This document shows positions 1-8,625 of a stretch of 64,000 bases of DNA, piece by piece. The stretch is from NCBI GenBank assembly GCA_937934165.1, contig CALGZX010000135.1, positions 12,912-76,911 on the forward strand, written 5' to 3'. Under the pieces are notes generated by a model that had not been told where the DNA came from, ran no database searches, and was given only the letters and a program-made list of their open reading frames with translations. Positions within the stretch are counted from its first letter, which is position 1. Each line of letters begins with the position of its first letter. The stretch is from an uncultured Collinsella sp. (lineage in GTDB: Bacteria; Actinomycetota; Coriobacteriia; Coriobacteriales; Coriobacteriaceae). Position numbers and translations under genes: made by a program.

Positions 1-92
1 ACCCATCCCTTTGGCAGGTGGGATGTGATGGCCATGAGACTTGCGGACACTTTTCTCGTCCATCCACGTTCTTGCTTTGCCATTCTCTTTTC

Positions 93-130
93 GGGGCAGA
101 CTCCGCACTGGAGTCTGCCCCGTTCTTTTT
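93..130 (+). terminator. Rho-independent terminator
   Basis: A 12-bp perfect stem (93-104 with 110-121, GGGGCAGACTCC) and a 5-base loop are followed by a T-rich run at 123-130. It ends a plus-strand transcript whose gene lies outside the window. Confidence 0.85.
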
Positions 131-297
131 GGGATAACGCAGCCAGGCTCCATTGCCCGATGTATCAAGCGTATGAATATCGAACAGATGTTTGCAAATA
201 TTGCGTTTACCAGCTGTAAGTGCGAGTGCTCGCAGTAAAATACCCTTGCGACGCATCCCGTGCGCGGGCGGCCGACGACTCGATCGGAGGTCCCCAA

Positions 298-450
298 ATG
301 CTGAAATTCCTTAACGCGCTCGCCGCCCTCGCGGCGGTGGGCTCGTTCGTCATCGCGTTTCTTGACTCGTATGAGGTTCGGTTTAAGGTCCGTAGGCGCA
401 CGCGCGGTGCGGACGGTAGAAGGCATTTGCGCCGTAACAAGCGCAAATAA
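298..450 (+). CDS. small single-pass membrane protein, 50 aa
   Basis: Unrecognised small protein. I chose the ATG at 298 because a GGAGG Shine-Dalgarno lies 8-12 bases upstream (286-290), while the in-frame upstream ATG has none. Residues about 4-23 form one hydrophobic helix (LNALAALAAVGSFVIAF). The rest is a strongly basic tail (RRRTRGADGRRHLRRNKRK) that would face the cytoplasm and could bind nucleic acid or lipid head groups. A terminator follows directly, so it is a monocistronic unit. I cannot assign a function; the clean ribosome site and terminator are the main support that it is a gene. Confidence 0.6.
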   Translation: MLKFLNALAALAAVGSFVIAFLDSYEVRFKVRRRTRGADGRRHLRRNKRK

Positions 451-451
451 G

Positions 452-482
452 AATGCCCGGGGTTAGAGGCCCGGGCATTTAA
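452..482 (+). terminator. terminator of the small membrane protein gene
   Basis: Stem AATGCCCGGG (452-461) pairs with CCCGGGCATT (470-479). It starts two bases after the stop codon of the small ORF. The T tract is short. Confidence 0.7.
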
Positions 483-711
483 CAAAACCTGAAAACTAGG
501 CCGCCCGCGCTCTCGTACACTTACGCGGGATGCGTCGTTTCCTATTGACATTGTATCCCGAATCACCCCGCCGATTCGGGACATTTTGAAAACTCAAATG
601 CGGGCTTATCCTCGACTGGACGGTGCAGTCTGGCTGCGTTGTCTGGCGCGGAAGCTCGCTAATCGGCTATTATTTGTTTAGACAACCTGAGCTGTAGAGG
701 AGTGACCGGCG
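483..711. other. intergenic region upstream of sortase
   Basis: No gene seen. It contains a hairpin (CCCGAATC near 556-563 pairing with GATTCGGG near 571-578) just after a TTGACA-like hexamer at 545-550, and a TATTAT hexamer near 667-672 that may be the -10 of the sortase promoter. A good -35 at the right spacing is not evident. Confidence 0.35.
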
Positions 712-1650
712 ATGGTGCAGGGCGCCAAACATATGAAGAGCAATAACGCCGCGGACAACGGCGGCTCAAGCCCGCAGCCCAAACCTCAACCAAAGCCCAA
801 GCGCCGTCGCAAGCGGCTGCCGCGCTGGGCCGACCGGCTCATCACCATCGTCATCATCCTTATTGGCGTGGGCCTTATGACCTGGCCGTGGATCTTGGAC
901 CGGCTCGAGGCCTCGGGCGTGTTCAACCAGATCGGCACGGTGTCCAGCACCGTGGACGCGCTGTCTGCCGAGGAGCGCGAGCGCATCCTGCTCCAGGCGC
1001 GCTCCTTTAACGAGCAACTGGCGGGCGAGGCCACCGAGCTCCCTGCCGACCAAATCGAGCCCTACGCTCAGCAACTTATCTTTGACCGCGACCCCATGAT
1101 GAGCTGGGTCGAAATCCCTTCCATCGACGTGAGCATGCCCATCTACCACGGCACGAGCGAAGAAGTCCTTATGGCGGGCGTCGGCCATCTGGAGGGCACG
1201 AGCCTGCCGGTGGGCGGCACCTCGACGCATTGCGTGCTCACCGCGCACTCGGGCATGCGCAACCTGAGCATGTTCGACGACATCCACTCGCTGGAGCCCG
1301 GCGACCTGGTGCTGCTGCACACCATGAACAAGACGCTCGCCTACAAGATGGTGGACTCCGAGGTGGTGCTGCCCGAGGAGATGGAGTCGCTGACCATCGA
1401 GCCCGGCGCCGACAAGGTGACGCTCGTCACCTGCACGCCCTACGGCGTGAACGACCATCGCCTGCTGGTGCATTGCGTGCGCACCAAGTACAGCAAGAAG
1501 GACGTCGACAAGCAAAAGTCGCTGGCCGGCCGCCACTGGGGCAAGCGCGAGTTTGCCGTGCTCATCGTGGTCGTGGCCATTGTGCTGTTGCTGCTGGACA
1601 TCGTGATCCACGCGGTCCGCAAGCGCCGCAAGGCCAAGGCCTCGGCATAG
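712..1650 (+). CDS. class C (pilin-type) sortase, no pilin genes nearby
   Basis: Transpeptidase that in its family joins pilin subunits or anchors surface proteins at the membrane outer face. Residues 1-40 are a basic, Pro/Lys-rich cytoplasmic stretch, followed by a membrane helix (LITIVIILIGVGLMTWPWIL) and the catalytic domain. The triad is visible: H179 (LTAHSG), C241 in TLVTCTPYG, and R250 in HRLLV. The TLVTC-PYG-N-HRLLV block and a second C-terminal membrane helix (about 283-302) followed by a basic tail are class C features. Length 312 is normal. The ATG at 712 has AGAGGAG 10 bases upstream; the in-frame ATG at 733 is an alternative. No LPXTG substrate gene adjoins it in the window, so its substrate is unknown. 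Confidence 0.85.
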   Translation: MVQGAKHMKSNNAADNGGSSPQPKPQPKPKRRRKRLPRWADRLITIVIILIGVGLMTWPWILDRLEASGVFNQIGTVSSTVDALSAEERERILLQARSFNEQLAGEATELPADQIEPYAQQLIFDRDPMMSWVEIPSIDVSMPIYHGTSEEVLMAGVGHLEGTSLPVGGTSTHCVLTAHSGMRNLSMFDDIHSLEPGDLVLLHTMNKTLAYKMVDSEVVLPEEMESLTIEPGADKVTLVTCTPYGVNDHRLLVHCVRTKYSKKDVDKQKSLAGRHWGKREFAVLIVVVAIVLLLLDIVIHAVRKRRKAKASA

Positions 1651-1664
1651 GGCATCGTCCGGAA

Positions 1665-1697
1665 CCACTACAATGGGGACAGGCACCTTTGTGGTGG
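1665..1697 (+). repeat. 33-bp hairpin repeat, copy 1
   Basis: Imperfect hairpin directly after the sortase gene. It matches, with two differences, the reverse complement of 34820-34852. The loop region is GGGGACAGGCACC and the arms are CCACTACAA and TTTGTGGTGG. Probably acts as a transcript end, although it lacks a strong T run. Confidence 0.7.
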
Positions 1698-1712
1698 TCG
1701 GGACTTCCAAAC

Positions 1713-1769
1713 CATCACAACATTCGATGAAAATCGCGATTTTGGCGAAAAACGTCGAATGTTGTGATG
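1713..1769. repeat. 15-bp inverted repeat with palindromic centre
   Basis: CATCACAACATTCGA (1713-1727) and its exact complement (1755-1769) flank a 27-base middle that itself contains the palindrome AAAATCGCGATTTT (1730-1743). Sits between the sortase and gatC; may be a terminator, an operator pair or a remnant of a small mobile element. Confidence 0.6.
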
Positions 1770-1913
1770 CTTTTCGTTGTGGTCGAGACCGTTTTCGCTA
1801 TGGACGGTGCGGTTTCGCTGCAGAACCGCCAGCCCGTTGCCTGCCAGCCCGCCTTCCTCGTTACGTTTTCGCTGCATTTGGGTAAAGCACCTGCTCCAAG
1901 CGGCGTTGCCTTG

Positions 1914-1919
1914 TATACT
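1914..1919 (+). promoter_or_regulatory. possible -10 hexamer for gatCAB
   Basis: TATACT lies 36 bases before the gatC start. No consensus -35 is visible at 17 bp, so this is tentative. Confidence 0.35.
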
Positions 1920-1954
1920 AGAGCGGTTTATCTGTTATGCGGAAGGGAGCGCCT

Positions 1955-2266
1955 ATGGCACTCAGCGAGAAAGACGTGCGCGGCATCGCCGAGTACGCAA
2001 AGATCGCACTGACCGATGACGAGCTCACCCAGATGACGTCCTACCTGAACGACGCCGTCCAGATGCTCGAGCCCGTCTTGCAATATGACTTGCCCGACGT
2101 GGAGCCCACGTTCCATCCTATCGGAAGCCTGTCTAACGTGATGGGCGATGACCTGCGCGAGTCCGAGCGCGACCTGCCGCTCGACGTCGCGCTCGAAAAC
2201 GCCGGCAGCGCGCGCGACCGCTACTTCCGCGTGCCGTCCATTTTGGGAGAGGGGGAGAGCGAGTAA
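1955..2266 (+). CDS. gatC: Asp/Glu-tRNA amidotransferase subunit C
   Basis: Small subunit of the heterotrimer that converts misacylated Asp-tRNAAsn and Glu-tRNAGln to the amide forms; in the family GatC wraps around GatA and GatB and stabilises the complex. The 103-residue product starts MALSEKDVRGIAEYAKIAL, the usual GatC N-terminus, and ends with the region PSILGEGE. The ATG at 1955 is preferred over the in-frame ATG at 1937 because GGAAGGGA (1941-1948) sits at proper spacing. First gene of gatC-gatA-gatB; the stop overlaps the gatA start (TAATG), implying translational coupling. Confidence 0.93.
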   Translation: MALSEKDVRGIAEYAKIALTDDELTQMTSYLNDAVQMLEPVLQYDLPDVEPTFHPIGSLSNVMGDDLRESERDLPLDVALENAGSARDRYFRVPSILGEGESE

Positions 2267-3780
2267 TGGCGCTAAGCTTCGATTCCCTTACCGCCGCCCA
2301 GATTGCCGCGGGCGTTGCCGTCGGCGACTTTACCGCTACCGAGGTGGCCAAGGCCTCCCTTGCCGCCATCGAGGCGCGCGAGGGCGGGGTCCAGGCATTC
2401 CTGCAGGTAGCGCCCGAGCTCGCGCTCGAGGCCGCCGCGCGCGTGGATGCCGACCGTGCCGCAGGCAAGCCGCTGCCCCCGCTCGCGGGCGTGCCGCTGG
2501 CCATCAAGGACAACATGAACCTCGTGGGCACGCGCACCACCTGTGCTTCCCGCATGCTCGAGGACTACCAGAGCGTCTACACCGCCACCTGCGTCCAGCG
2601 CATGCTCGACGCCGGCTGCCTGCCCATGGGCAAGGCCAACATGGACGAGTTTGCCTTTGGCAGCTCCACCGAGAGCTCGGCGTTCCACCGCACCAACAAC
2701 CCTTGGGATACCGAGCGCGTGCCCGGCGGCTCCTCGGGCGGCTCCGCTGCCGCCGTCGCCGCGGGCGAGGTCGCGCTCTCGCTGGGCTCGGACACCGGTG
2801 GCTCCATTCGCCAGCCGGCGTCACTGTGCGGCGTGGTGGGCTTTAAGCCCACGTATGGCGCCGTGAGCCGTTACGGCGTGGTTGCCTTTGGCTCGTCGCT
2901 CGACCAGGTGGGCCCCTTTGGCCGCACGGTCGAGGATGTCGCGCTGGCCATGAACGCGCTTACCGGCGCAGGCCACGATCCGTACGACTGCACCAGCCAG
3001 GATTGCGCCGTCGACTTTACCGAGCATCTCAACGACAGCATCGAGGGCAAGCGCGTGGGCATCATCCCCGCGTTTATGGAGGCCGAGGGCCTGACGCCCG
3101 AGGTCAAGGTCGCTGTTCAGCGCGCCGCCCAGGAGCTGCAGAACCAGGGCGCCGAACTGGTCGAGGTCGACCTGCCGCACCTGGACGCCGCCATCGCCGC
3201 CTACTACGTCATCGGCCCGGCCGAGGCATTCTCCAACCTGGCCCGCTTCGACGGCATTCGCTACGGCTACCAGGAGGAGGGCTGCGCCAACCTGTCCGAC
3301 CAGAGCTCGCTTTCGCGCGCCCATGGCTTTGGCGCCGAGGCTAAGCGCCGTCAGATGCTCGGCGCCTACCTGCTGAGCTCGGGCGTGTACGACAAGTACT
3401 ACTACGCTGCGCAAAAGGCTCGCACGCTCATCACGCAGGACTACGACGCCGCGTATGCCAAGGTGGACACCATCCTCATGCCCGCCTCGCCGCGTACGGC
3501 CTTTAAGTTTGGCGAGATCAGCGACCCCACGCAGATGTACCTTTCGGACCTGTACACCATCTCGCTCAACATTTGCGGCAACGGTGGCATCTCGGTGCCG
3601 CTGGGCCTGGGCGAGGACAGCAAGCTGCCCGTTTCTGCCCAGCTGGTGGGTCCGGCGTTTAAGGACCGTCAGCTGCTCACGTTTGCCCGCGCCCTGGAGC
3701 GCGGCTTTGCCGATGCCGCCACGGGTGCGCCCTCGCTTTCCGTCGCGCCCGATTTTGCTGGGAAGGGAGGCGAGCTGTAA
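2266..3780 (+). CDS. gatA: Asp/Glu-tRNA amidotransferase subunit A
   Basis: Amidase-signature subunit that hydrolyses glutamine and feeds ammonia to GatB. The Ser-cisSer-Lys triad is visible as K81 (AIKDN), S156 in GGSSGGS and S180 in DTGGSIRQP. Length 504 is slightly longer than many homologues (about 485). It overlaps gatC by one base and gatB by one base, so the three are co-translated in equal amounts. Nothing is missing. The presence of gatCAB implies that this organism makes Asn-tRNA or Gln-tRNA, or both, by the indirect route. Confidence 0.97.
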   Translation: MALSFDSLTAAQIAAGVAVGDFTATEVAKASLAAIEAREGGVQAFLQVAPELALEAAARVDADRAAGKPLPPLAGVPLAIKDNMNLVGTRTTCASRMLEDYQSVYTATCVQRMLDAGCLPMGKANMDEFAFGSSTESSAFHRTNNPWDTERVPGGSSGGSAAAVAAGEVALSLGSDTGGSIRQPASLCGVVGFKPTYGAVSRYGVVAFGSSLDQVGPFGRTVEDVALAMNALTGAGHDPYDCTSQDCAVDFTEHLNDSIEGKRVGIIPAFMEAEGLTPEVKVAVQRAAQELQNQGAELVEVDLPHLDAAIAAYYVIGPAEAFSNLARFDGIRYGYQEEGCANLSDQSSLSRAHGFGAEAKRRQMLGAYLLSSGVYDKYYYAAQKARTLITQDYDAAYAKVDTILMPASPRTAFKFGEISDPTQMYLSDLYTISLNICGNGGISVPLGLGEDSKLPVSAQLVGPAFKDRQLLTFARALERGFADAATGAPSLSVAPDFAGKGGEL

Positions 3781-5456
3781 TGAAGGAGCTTTCCGAGGTC
3801 CTGCAGGATTGGGAGGCCGTGATCGGCCTGGAGATCCATACCGAGCTCACCGCACTCGATACCAAGATGTTCTGCAACTGCAAGCTCAGCCACGATGACG
3901 AGCCCAACGCCAACGTGTGCCCGGTGTGCCTGGGCCTGCCCGGCGCCCTGCCGGTTCCCAACAAGCGCGCCATCGAGAGCATCGTCAAGGCCGGCCTCGC
4001 CACCAACTGCGAGATCCAGCGCCACTCGATGTTCTACCGCAAGCACTACTTCTATCCCGATATGGCCAAGAACTTCCAGACTACGCAGGGTCCGGTCGCC
4101 TTTGCCATGTACGGTCACCTGGATCTGGACGTGACCGGTCGCGGTGCCGCCGAGCGCCCCGACTGCGCGTTTGGCGAGGCCGAGGCTCAGAGCCTGGCGA
4201 GCGCCTCGGCCAACGCCGAGGGCCTGTCCACGTCCATGACGTCGACCATGCGCGAGGGTAACCAGCGCGCCGGTCACCTGGCCAGCTACGACGCGTCCAA
4301 CCTGCAGATGCCCGAGCGTCGCGAGGACGGTTCCTACACGGTGCCCATCCGCATCCTGCGCATCCATATGGAGGAGGACGCCGCCAAGATGGTCCATGTG
4401 GGCGGCGCCGAGGGCCGCATTACCGCCGCGGCCGAGTCGCTCGTCGACTACAACCGCTGCGGCACGCCGCTCATTGAGCTCGTCACCGAGCCCGATCTGC
4501 GCACGCCCGAGGAGGCGCGCCTGTTTATGGAGAAGCTCCGTCGCATCTTTGTGACGCTGGGCATTTCGGACTGCTCCATGGAGAAGGGCTCCATGCGCTG
4601 CGACGGCAACGTGTCGCTGCGTCGCCGCGGCGAGACCAAGCTGGGCACCAAGACCGAGCTCAAGAACCTCAACTCGTTTAAGAGCCTGCACGACGGCCTT
4701 GCTTACGAGATCTGCCGTCAGGCCGAGGTGCTCGAGGAGGGCGGCATTATCTACCAGGAGACCCGTCACTGGGAGCCCAGCCGCAAGCGTACCGTGGTCA
4801 TGCGTGTGAAGGAAACGGCAGACGACTATCGTCTGTTCCCCGATCCCGACCTGGCGCCGTTCGACCTTGACGACGAGTTTATCGACCGTTGCCGTGGCGA
4901 GATCCCCGAGCTGCCCGATGCCAAGCGCGCCCGCTTTGAAGCCGACTTTGGTATTAAGGCGGCCGACGCCGAGCAGATTGCCGGCGACCCCGAGTTTGCC
5001 GACTTCTTTGAGGCCGCCGCTGCCGGTATGGCCGGCAAGGAGGCCCAGACGGTCGCAAACCTGCTGGTCAACGAGATGATCGCCTACCTTAAGGGCGCAG
5101 GCGTGTCGCTTGCCGAGTCCGGCATCGCGCCGGCTCAGGTAGCAGCGCTGGCTAAGCTGCTGGCGACCGATGCCATCAGCTCCAACCAGGCTCACGAGGT
5201 CTTTGAGACCATGGCCCAGACCGGCGACGACCCCAACAAGATCGTCGACGAGCGCGGTATGCGTCAGGTGAGCGATGCCGGCGCGCTGCAGCCGATCGTG
5301 GACGAGGTGCTGGCAAACTGTGCCGATCAGGCGCAGCAATATCGTGACGGCAACCAGAAGGTTATCGGCTTTTTGGTGGGCCAGTGCATGAAGGCGAGCC
5401 GCGGCAAGGGCAATCCGAAGCTCTTCAACGAGTTGCTGAGAACGTCGCTCTCGTAA
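3780..5456 (+). CDS. gatB: Asp/Glu-tRNA amidotransferase subunit B
   Basis: Binds the misacylated tRNA, phosphorylates the side-chain carboxyl and amidates it. The N-terminal cradle domain carries VIGLEIHTEL and the zinc-site cysteines (MFCNCK and NVCPVCLG). The C-terminal part holds the helical and YqeY-like tail domain. At 558 residues it is longer than the usual 475-500: there is extra sequence around residues 118-195, between the HYFYPDMAKNFQ block and the RIHMEEDAAK block. The start overlaps the gatA stop (TAATG). A large hairpin repeat follows five bases after the stop. Confidence 0.95.
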   Translation: MKELSEVLQDWEAVIGLEIHTELTALDTKMFCNCKLSHDDEPNANVCPVCLGLPGALPVPNKRAIESIVKAGLATNCEIQRHSMFYRKHYFYPDMAKNFQTTQGPVAFAMYGHLDLDVTGRGAAERPDCAFGEAEAQSLASASANAEGLSTSMTSTMREGNQRAGHLASYDASNLQMPERREDGSYTVPIRILRIHMEEDAAKMVHVGGAEGRITAAAESLVDYNRCGTPLIELVTEPDLRTPEEARLFMEKLRRIFVTLGISDCSMEKGSMRCDGNVSLRRRGETKLGTKTELKNLNSFKSLHDGLAYEICRQAEVLEEGGIIYQETRHWEPSRKRTVVMRVKETADDYRLFPDPDLAPFDLDDEFIDRCRGEIPELPDAKRARFEADFGIKAADAEQIAGDPEFADFFEAAAAGMAGKEAQTVANLLVNEMIAYLKGAGVSLAESGIAPAQVAALAKLLATDAISSNQAHEVFETMAQTGDDPNKIVDERGMRQVSDAGALQPIVDEVLANCADQAQQYRDGNQKVIGFLVGQCMKASRGKGNPKLFNELLRTSLS

Positions 5457-5460
5457 ACGG

Positions 5461-5601
5461 GAACCCGGGAGCCCCGGCAGGGCGGGTGCTTCCTCAAAAT
5501 TTCGAACAGTCCTGCGCAAGACGAAGGCCACATTAAGTGGCCTTCTTTGCGTGCGGAACTCATTTTGAGCAAGCACCCGCCCTGCCGGGGCTCCCGGGTT
5601 C
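5461..5601. repeat. conserved-core long hairpin, copy A
   Basis: Perfect 31-bp arms (5461-5491 and 5571-5601) enclose a 79-base core that folds further: CTCAAAAT pairs with ATTTTGAG, and GAAGGCCAC pairs with GTGGCCTTC around the loop ATTAA. Read on the minus strand, the core contains GAGTTCCGCACG, CACTTAATGTG and CAGGACTGTTCGA. All three recur in the element at 25879-26012, although the arms differ. It lies five bases after the gatB stop and may terminate or protect that transcript. Confidence 0.85.
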
Positions 5602-5649
5602 TGCAACGACTCGGCCGTTCGGGTCAGGTGGGGCTGAATTGAATTTGGT

Positions 5650-5680
5650 GAATGAGGGCGCCAACGGCGCCCTCATTCTT
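5650..5680. terminator. bidirectional terminator
   Basis: A 13-bp stem GAATGAGGGCGCC (5650-5662) pairs with 5666-5678 around a 3-base loop, with T-rich sequence after it. It separates the plus-strand gatB unit from the minus-strand AraC gene that ends at 5680. Confidence 0.8.
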
Positions 5681-6684
5681 TATATATGTTGGGAGCGCCA
5701 GGTGGTGGGGGTGGTGCCGGTGTGTTGCTTGAAGGCTTGGGCGAAGGCGGCCTGCTGAGGGTAGCCTAGGCGCTCAGCCACCTGCGCTATCGTGAGCGAG
5801 CTATTGGCCAAAAGGTCCTGTGCCCGCTCCATACGGCGTCTGCGAATGTAGGCGCCCAGGGACTCGCCAGTTTGGGCCTTAAAGGTGGCGCATAGTTTGG
5901 AGCGGCTTGTGTAGAGCCTCTCGGCCACCTCGTTGATACCCACACGTCTGCCTTTGTCGAGCGCGCGCTCAATCATTGCCGTTGCTTCTTCGGCAATGGT
6001 TATGCTGACGCGTGTGTCTGCCGCCTGCCGCGCCTGCTTGTGGGCCGCGCGCGAACAGGCGAGCTCCGCGACCATGGTCTCCACGATGCCCTGCATATAG
6101 ACGTGTCCGCCTACGGTGCGGGCGCGGTCCTCGTTAATCCGGCGCAGCGTGTGGCAGATGGCAGACGTCGCTTCCTCGTGCCATGACTCGGCAAACGCCT
6201 CAAAGATTCCCGCGAACTCGGTGGGATAGCGGTGCTCCAGTTCGTCAAAATATCCAGGCAAAAAGAGCACCGAGCGCGAGTGATAAAGCTCCCCCGCAAA
6301 CAGCGGGCTTAATTCCTCGCCACAGCTATCTTGGATAAAGCTGCAAACGGCATTGTTTGGCCACGGTCCATGCAATGGTTTGAGGTTCGCGGGCGTTATG
6401 CCAGCCTCGGGCATGCATGTAAGTGTGGGCGCGCTGACTTCGCTCACGCAGGCGTATGGCTCGGGTGTATATTCGGCCAGGTACATATCGTGCGTCGGGG
6501 TGATGGAATGCTCCATGACGATGCAGGCAGGGGAGAGAGGCATGATCCATGCGCGGCCGTGCGCCCGGTCGTTTGCCACCTCGCCGGTAAAGACGGCGCC
6601 CTTGCCGGTAAGCTCCAGGCCAAACTGCTCAAATTGCGGTGCGTAGAGCTCGGTTATGTCGGTCGCTGCCCGCTGTATTTGCAA
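5680..6684 (-). CDS. AraC-family transcriptional regulator
   Basis: A 334-residue regulator with an effector region (about 1-225, no recognised sub-family) and a C-terminal double helix-turn-helix of the AraC type (about 230-334). The second helix-turn-helix is seen in DLLANSSLTIAQVAERLGYPQQAAFAQAFKQHTGTTPTTWR. It is divergent from the ABC exporter pair that starts at 6799, and the 114-bp gap must hold both promoters. The likely role is control of that exporter in response to a ligand. AraC regulators beside paired ABC exporters are often linked to iron or siderophore-like compounds, but nothing in this sequence fixes the ligand. Confidence 0.85.
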   Translation of the reverse strand: MQIQRAATDITELYAPQFEQFGLELTGKGAVFTGEVANDRAHGRAWIMPLSPACIVMEHSITPTHDMYLAEYTPEPYACVSEVSAPTLTCMPEAGITPANLKPLHGPWPNNAVCSFIQDSCGEELSPLFAGELYHSRSVLFLPGYFDELEHRYPTEFAGIFEAFAESWHEEATSAICHTLRRINEDRARTVGGHVYMQGIVETMVAELACSRAAHKQARQAADTRVSITIAEEATAMIERALDKGRRVGINEVAERLYTSRSKLCATFKAQTGESLGAYIRRRRMERAQDLLANSSLTIAQVAERLGYPQQAAFAQAFKQHTGTTPTTWRSQHI

Positions 6685-6798
6685 AAGCGTCCCTTTCCTT
6701 TGCAGAAACGTCCACGCCTGGCTTGATTGTGAGCCATGGCTAACACATCAATGATAAGTTCATTACGGTTAACTCTCAAGCCGTTAGAAAGGAATCTC

Positions 6799-8625
6799 AT
6801 GGCAAAGGAATCAAAAAGGGAAGGTGGAGGCATCGGCGAGTTGCTTGCGTATGCCGGTGACCGCAAATTCCTAACGTATTTGGGCATGGCGCTCTCGGCG
6901 CTCTCGCAGCTGCTGAGCTTTGGTCCGTACGTGTGCATTTGGCTTGTCGCGCGCGATCTGATCGCCGTGGCGCCCAACTGGAGCGAAGCCACTAACATCG
7001 CGATGTACGGTTGGTGGGCCGTGGGTTTTGCCCTGGCAAGCATCGTAGCTTATTTCGTGGGGCTCATGTGCACGCATCTGTCCGCGTTTCGCTGCGCGTC
7101 CAATATCCGTAAGGCTACGAGCGAGCACCTGCTTAAGTTGCCGCTCGGCTACTTCGACACGCATGCCACCGGCGAGCTGCGCCGCATTGTAGACGGGTGT
7201 GCCGCCTCCACCGAGACTTTGCTCGCACACATGCTGCCCGATATCGCAGGCGCCGTCGCCATGGTCGTGGGCTTGCTCGTGCTGCTTTTCGCCCTCGATT
7301 GGCGCTTGGGCGCGGCATGCCTCATCTCGGTGGCCATTTCGTTTGGCGCCATGGCCACCATGATGAGCGGCAAAGGCACCGAGTTCATGAAGGCCTACAT
7401 GGGAGCGCTGGTCAAGATGAACAAGACCGGCACCGAATACGTACGAGGCATCCCCGTGGTCAAGGTGTTTCAGCAGACGGTCTACTCCTTTAAGGCCTTC
7501 CACGATGCGATTGCCGAATACGCCGACATGGCGCAAAACTATGCGGGCACGTTCTGCCGAGGTCCGCAAGTGCTCAACCTTACCGCGCTCAATGGCCTTG
7601 TGACATTCCTGCTGCCCGTGGCGTTGCTGTTGGCGCCGGGCGAGACGGACTTCGCGCATTTTATGGCCAACTTCACGTTTTACGCGATATTTTCGGCCGT
7701 GGTGCCGACGGCCATGACCAAGCTCATGTTTGTGGGCGAGGCCTCTCAGATGAGTGCCGATTCGCTGGCTCGTATTCGAAGCGTCATGGATTCCAAGCAA
7801 CTCTCCGTGCCCGCCCAACCCAAGCACCCTGCCGGTGGCGACGTGCGATTTGAGGACGTGAGTTTTACCTACGAGGGTGCCGAAACACCTGCCGTTAGCC
7901 ATGTGAGTTTCAGCGTTTCCGCGGGTAGCACTCTCGCCCTGGTGGGTCCCTCGGGTGGCGGCAAGTCAACCTGCGCAAGCCTGATCCCGCGTTTTTGGGA
8001 CGTTTCCTCGGGTCGAGTGCTCGTGGGCGGTGTGGACGTTCGCGATATGGATCCGCACGAGCTTATGGGCCAGGTCGCCTTCGTGTTCCAGACCAACCAG
8101 CTGTTCCGGCAAACACTTGCCGATAACGTGCGCGCCTCCAAGCCTACGGCCACTGACGACGAAGTGCGTGCGGCCCTCTCCGCAGCTCAGTGCGACGACA
8201 TTGTGGCCAAGCTTCCACAGGGCATCAATACCATGCTCGGTGCCGGCGGAGCATATCTTTCGGGCGGCGAGGTCCAGCGCGTGGCACTCGCCCGCGCGAT
8301 CCTTAAAGACGCGCCTATCGTGGTGCTCGATGAGGCCACGGCGTTTGCCGATCCCGAGAACGAGGCGCTCATCCAGCGCGCCTTTAGCAAGCTGGCGGCT
8401 GGTCGCACAGTCATTATGATTGCGCACCGACTCTCGACTGTAGTGGGCGCAGACCAAATCGTGGTGCTCAACCAGGGCAGCGTGCAGGAGTCGGGTACCC
8501 ATGCCGAGTTGCTGTCCCAAGAGGGTCTGTATGCCAGGATGTGGGCCGAATACGAACAGGCCGCGAGCTGGAAGATTACTGCTACGACCGCGGATACCGC
8601 CGTCGCGAAGGGAGGCGAGGCCTAA
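6799..8625 (+). CDS. ABC exporter half-transporter, subunit 1
   Basis: Fused membrane domain (six helices, residues about 30-320) and ATPase domain. Walker A is GPSGGGKST (about 383-391), the signature is LSGGEVQRVALARA (about 487), and Walker B is IVVLDEATAFADPE (about 507). The D-loop reads AFADPE rather than the usual SALD or SLD, a sign of an asymmetric partner. I chose ATG 6799 (MAKESKRE) because AAAGGA precedes it; the in-frame ATG at 6736 would fall in the promoter region. The stop is followed immediately by the second subunit, so the two form a heterodimer. Substrate unknown. Confidence 0.88.
   Translation: MAKESKREGGGIGELLAYAGDRKFLTYLGMALSALSQLLSFGPYVCIWLVARDLIAVAPNWSEATNIAMYGWWAVGFALASIVAYFVGLMCTHLSAFRCASNIRKATSEHLLKLPLGYFDTHATGELRRIVDGCAASTETLLAHMLPDIAGAVAMVVGLLVLLFALDWRLGAACLISVAISFGAMATMMSGKGTEFMKAYMGALVKMNKTGTEYVRGIPVVKVFQQTVYSFKAFHDAIAEYADMAQNYAGTFCRGPQVLNLTALNGLVTFLLPVALLLAPGETDFAHFMANFTFYAIFSAVVPTAMTKLMFVGEASQMSADSLARIRSVMDSKQLSVPAQPKHPAGGDVRFEDVSFTYEGAETPAVSHVSFSVSAGSTLALVGPSGGGKSTCASLIPRFWDVSSGRVLVGGVDVRDMDPHELMGQVAFVFQTNQLFRQTLADNVRASKPTATDDEVRAALSAAQCDDIVAKLPQGINTMLGAGGAYLSGGEVQRVALARAILKDAPIVVLDEATAFADPENEALIQRAFSKLAAGRTVIMIAHRLSTVVGADQIVVLNQGSVQESGTHAELLSQEGLYARMWAEYEQAASWKITATTADTAVAKGGEA

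Noticed and set aside
6736..6798. Longer N-terminus for the first ABC subunit
   Set aside because: The extra 21 residues lack a ribosome site and would occupy the only space for the divergent promoters.
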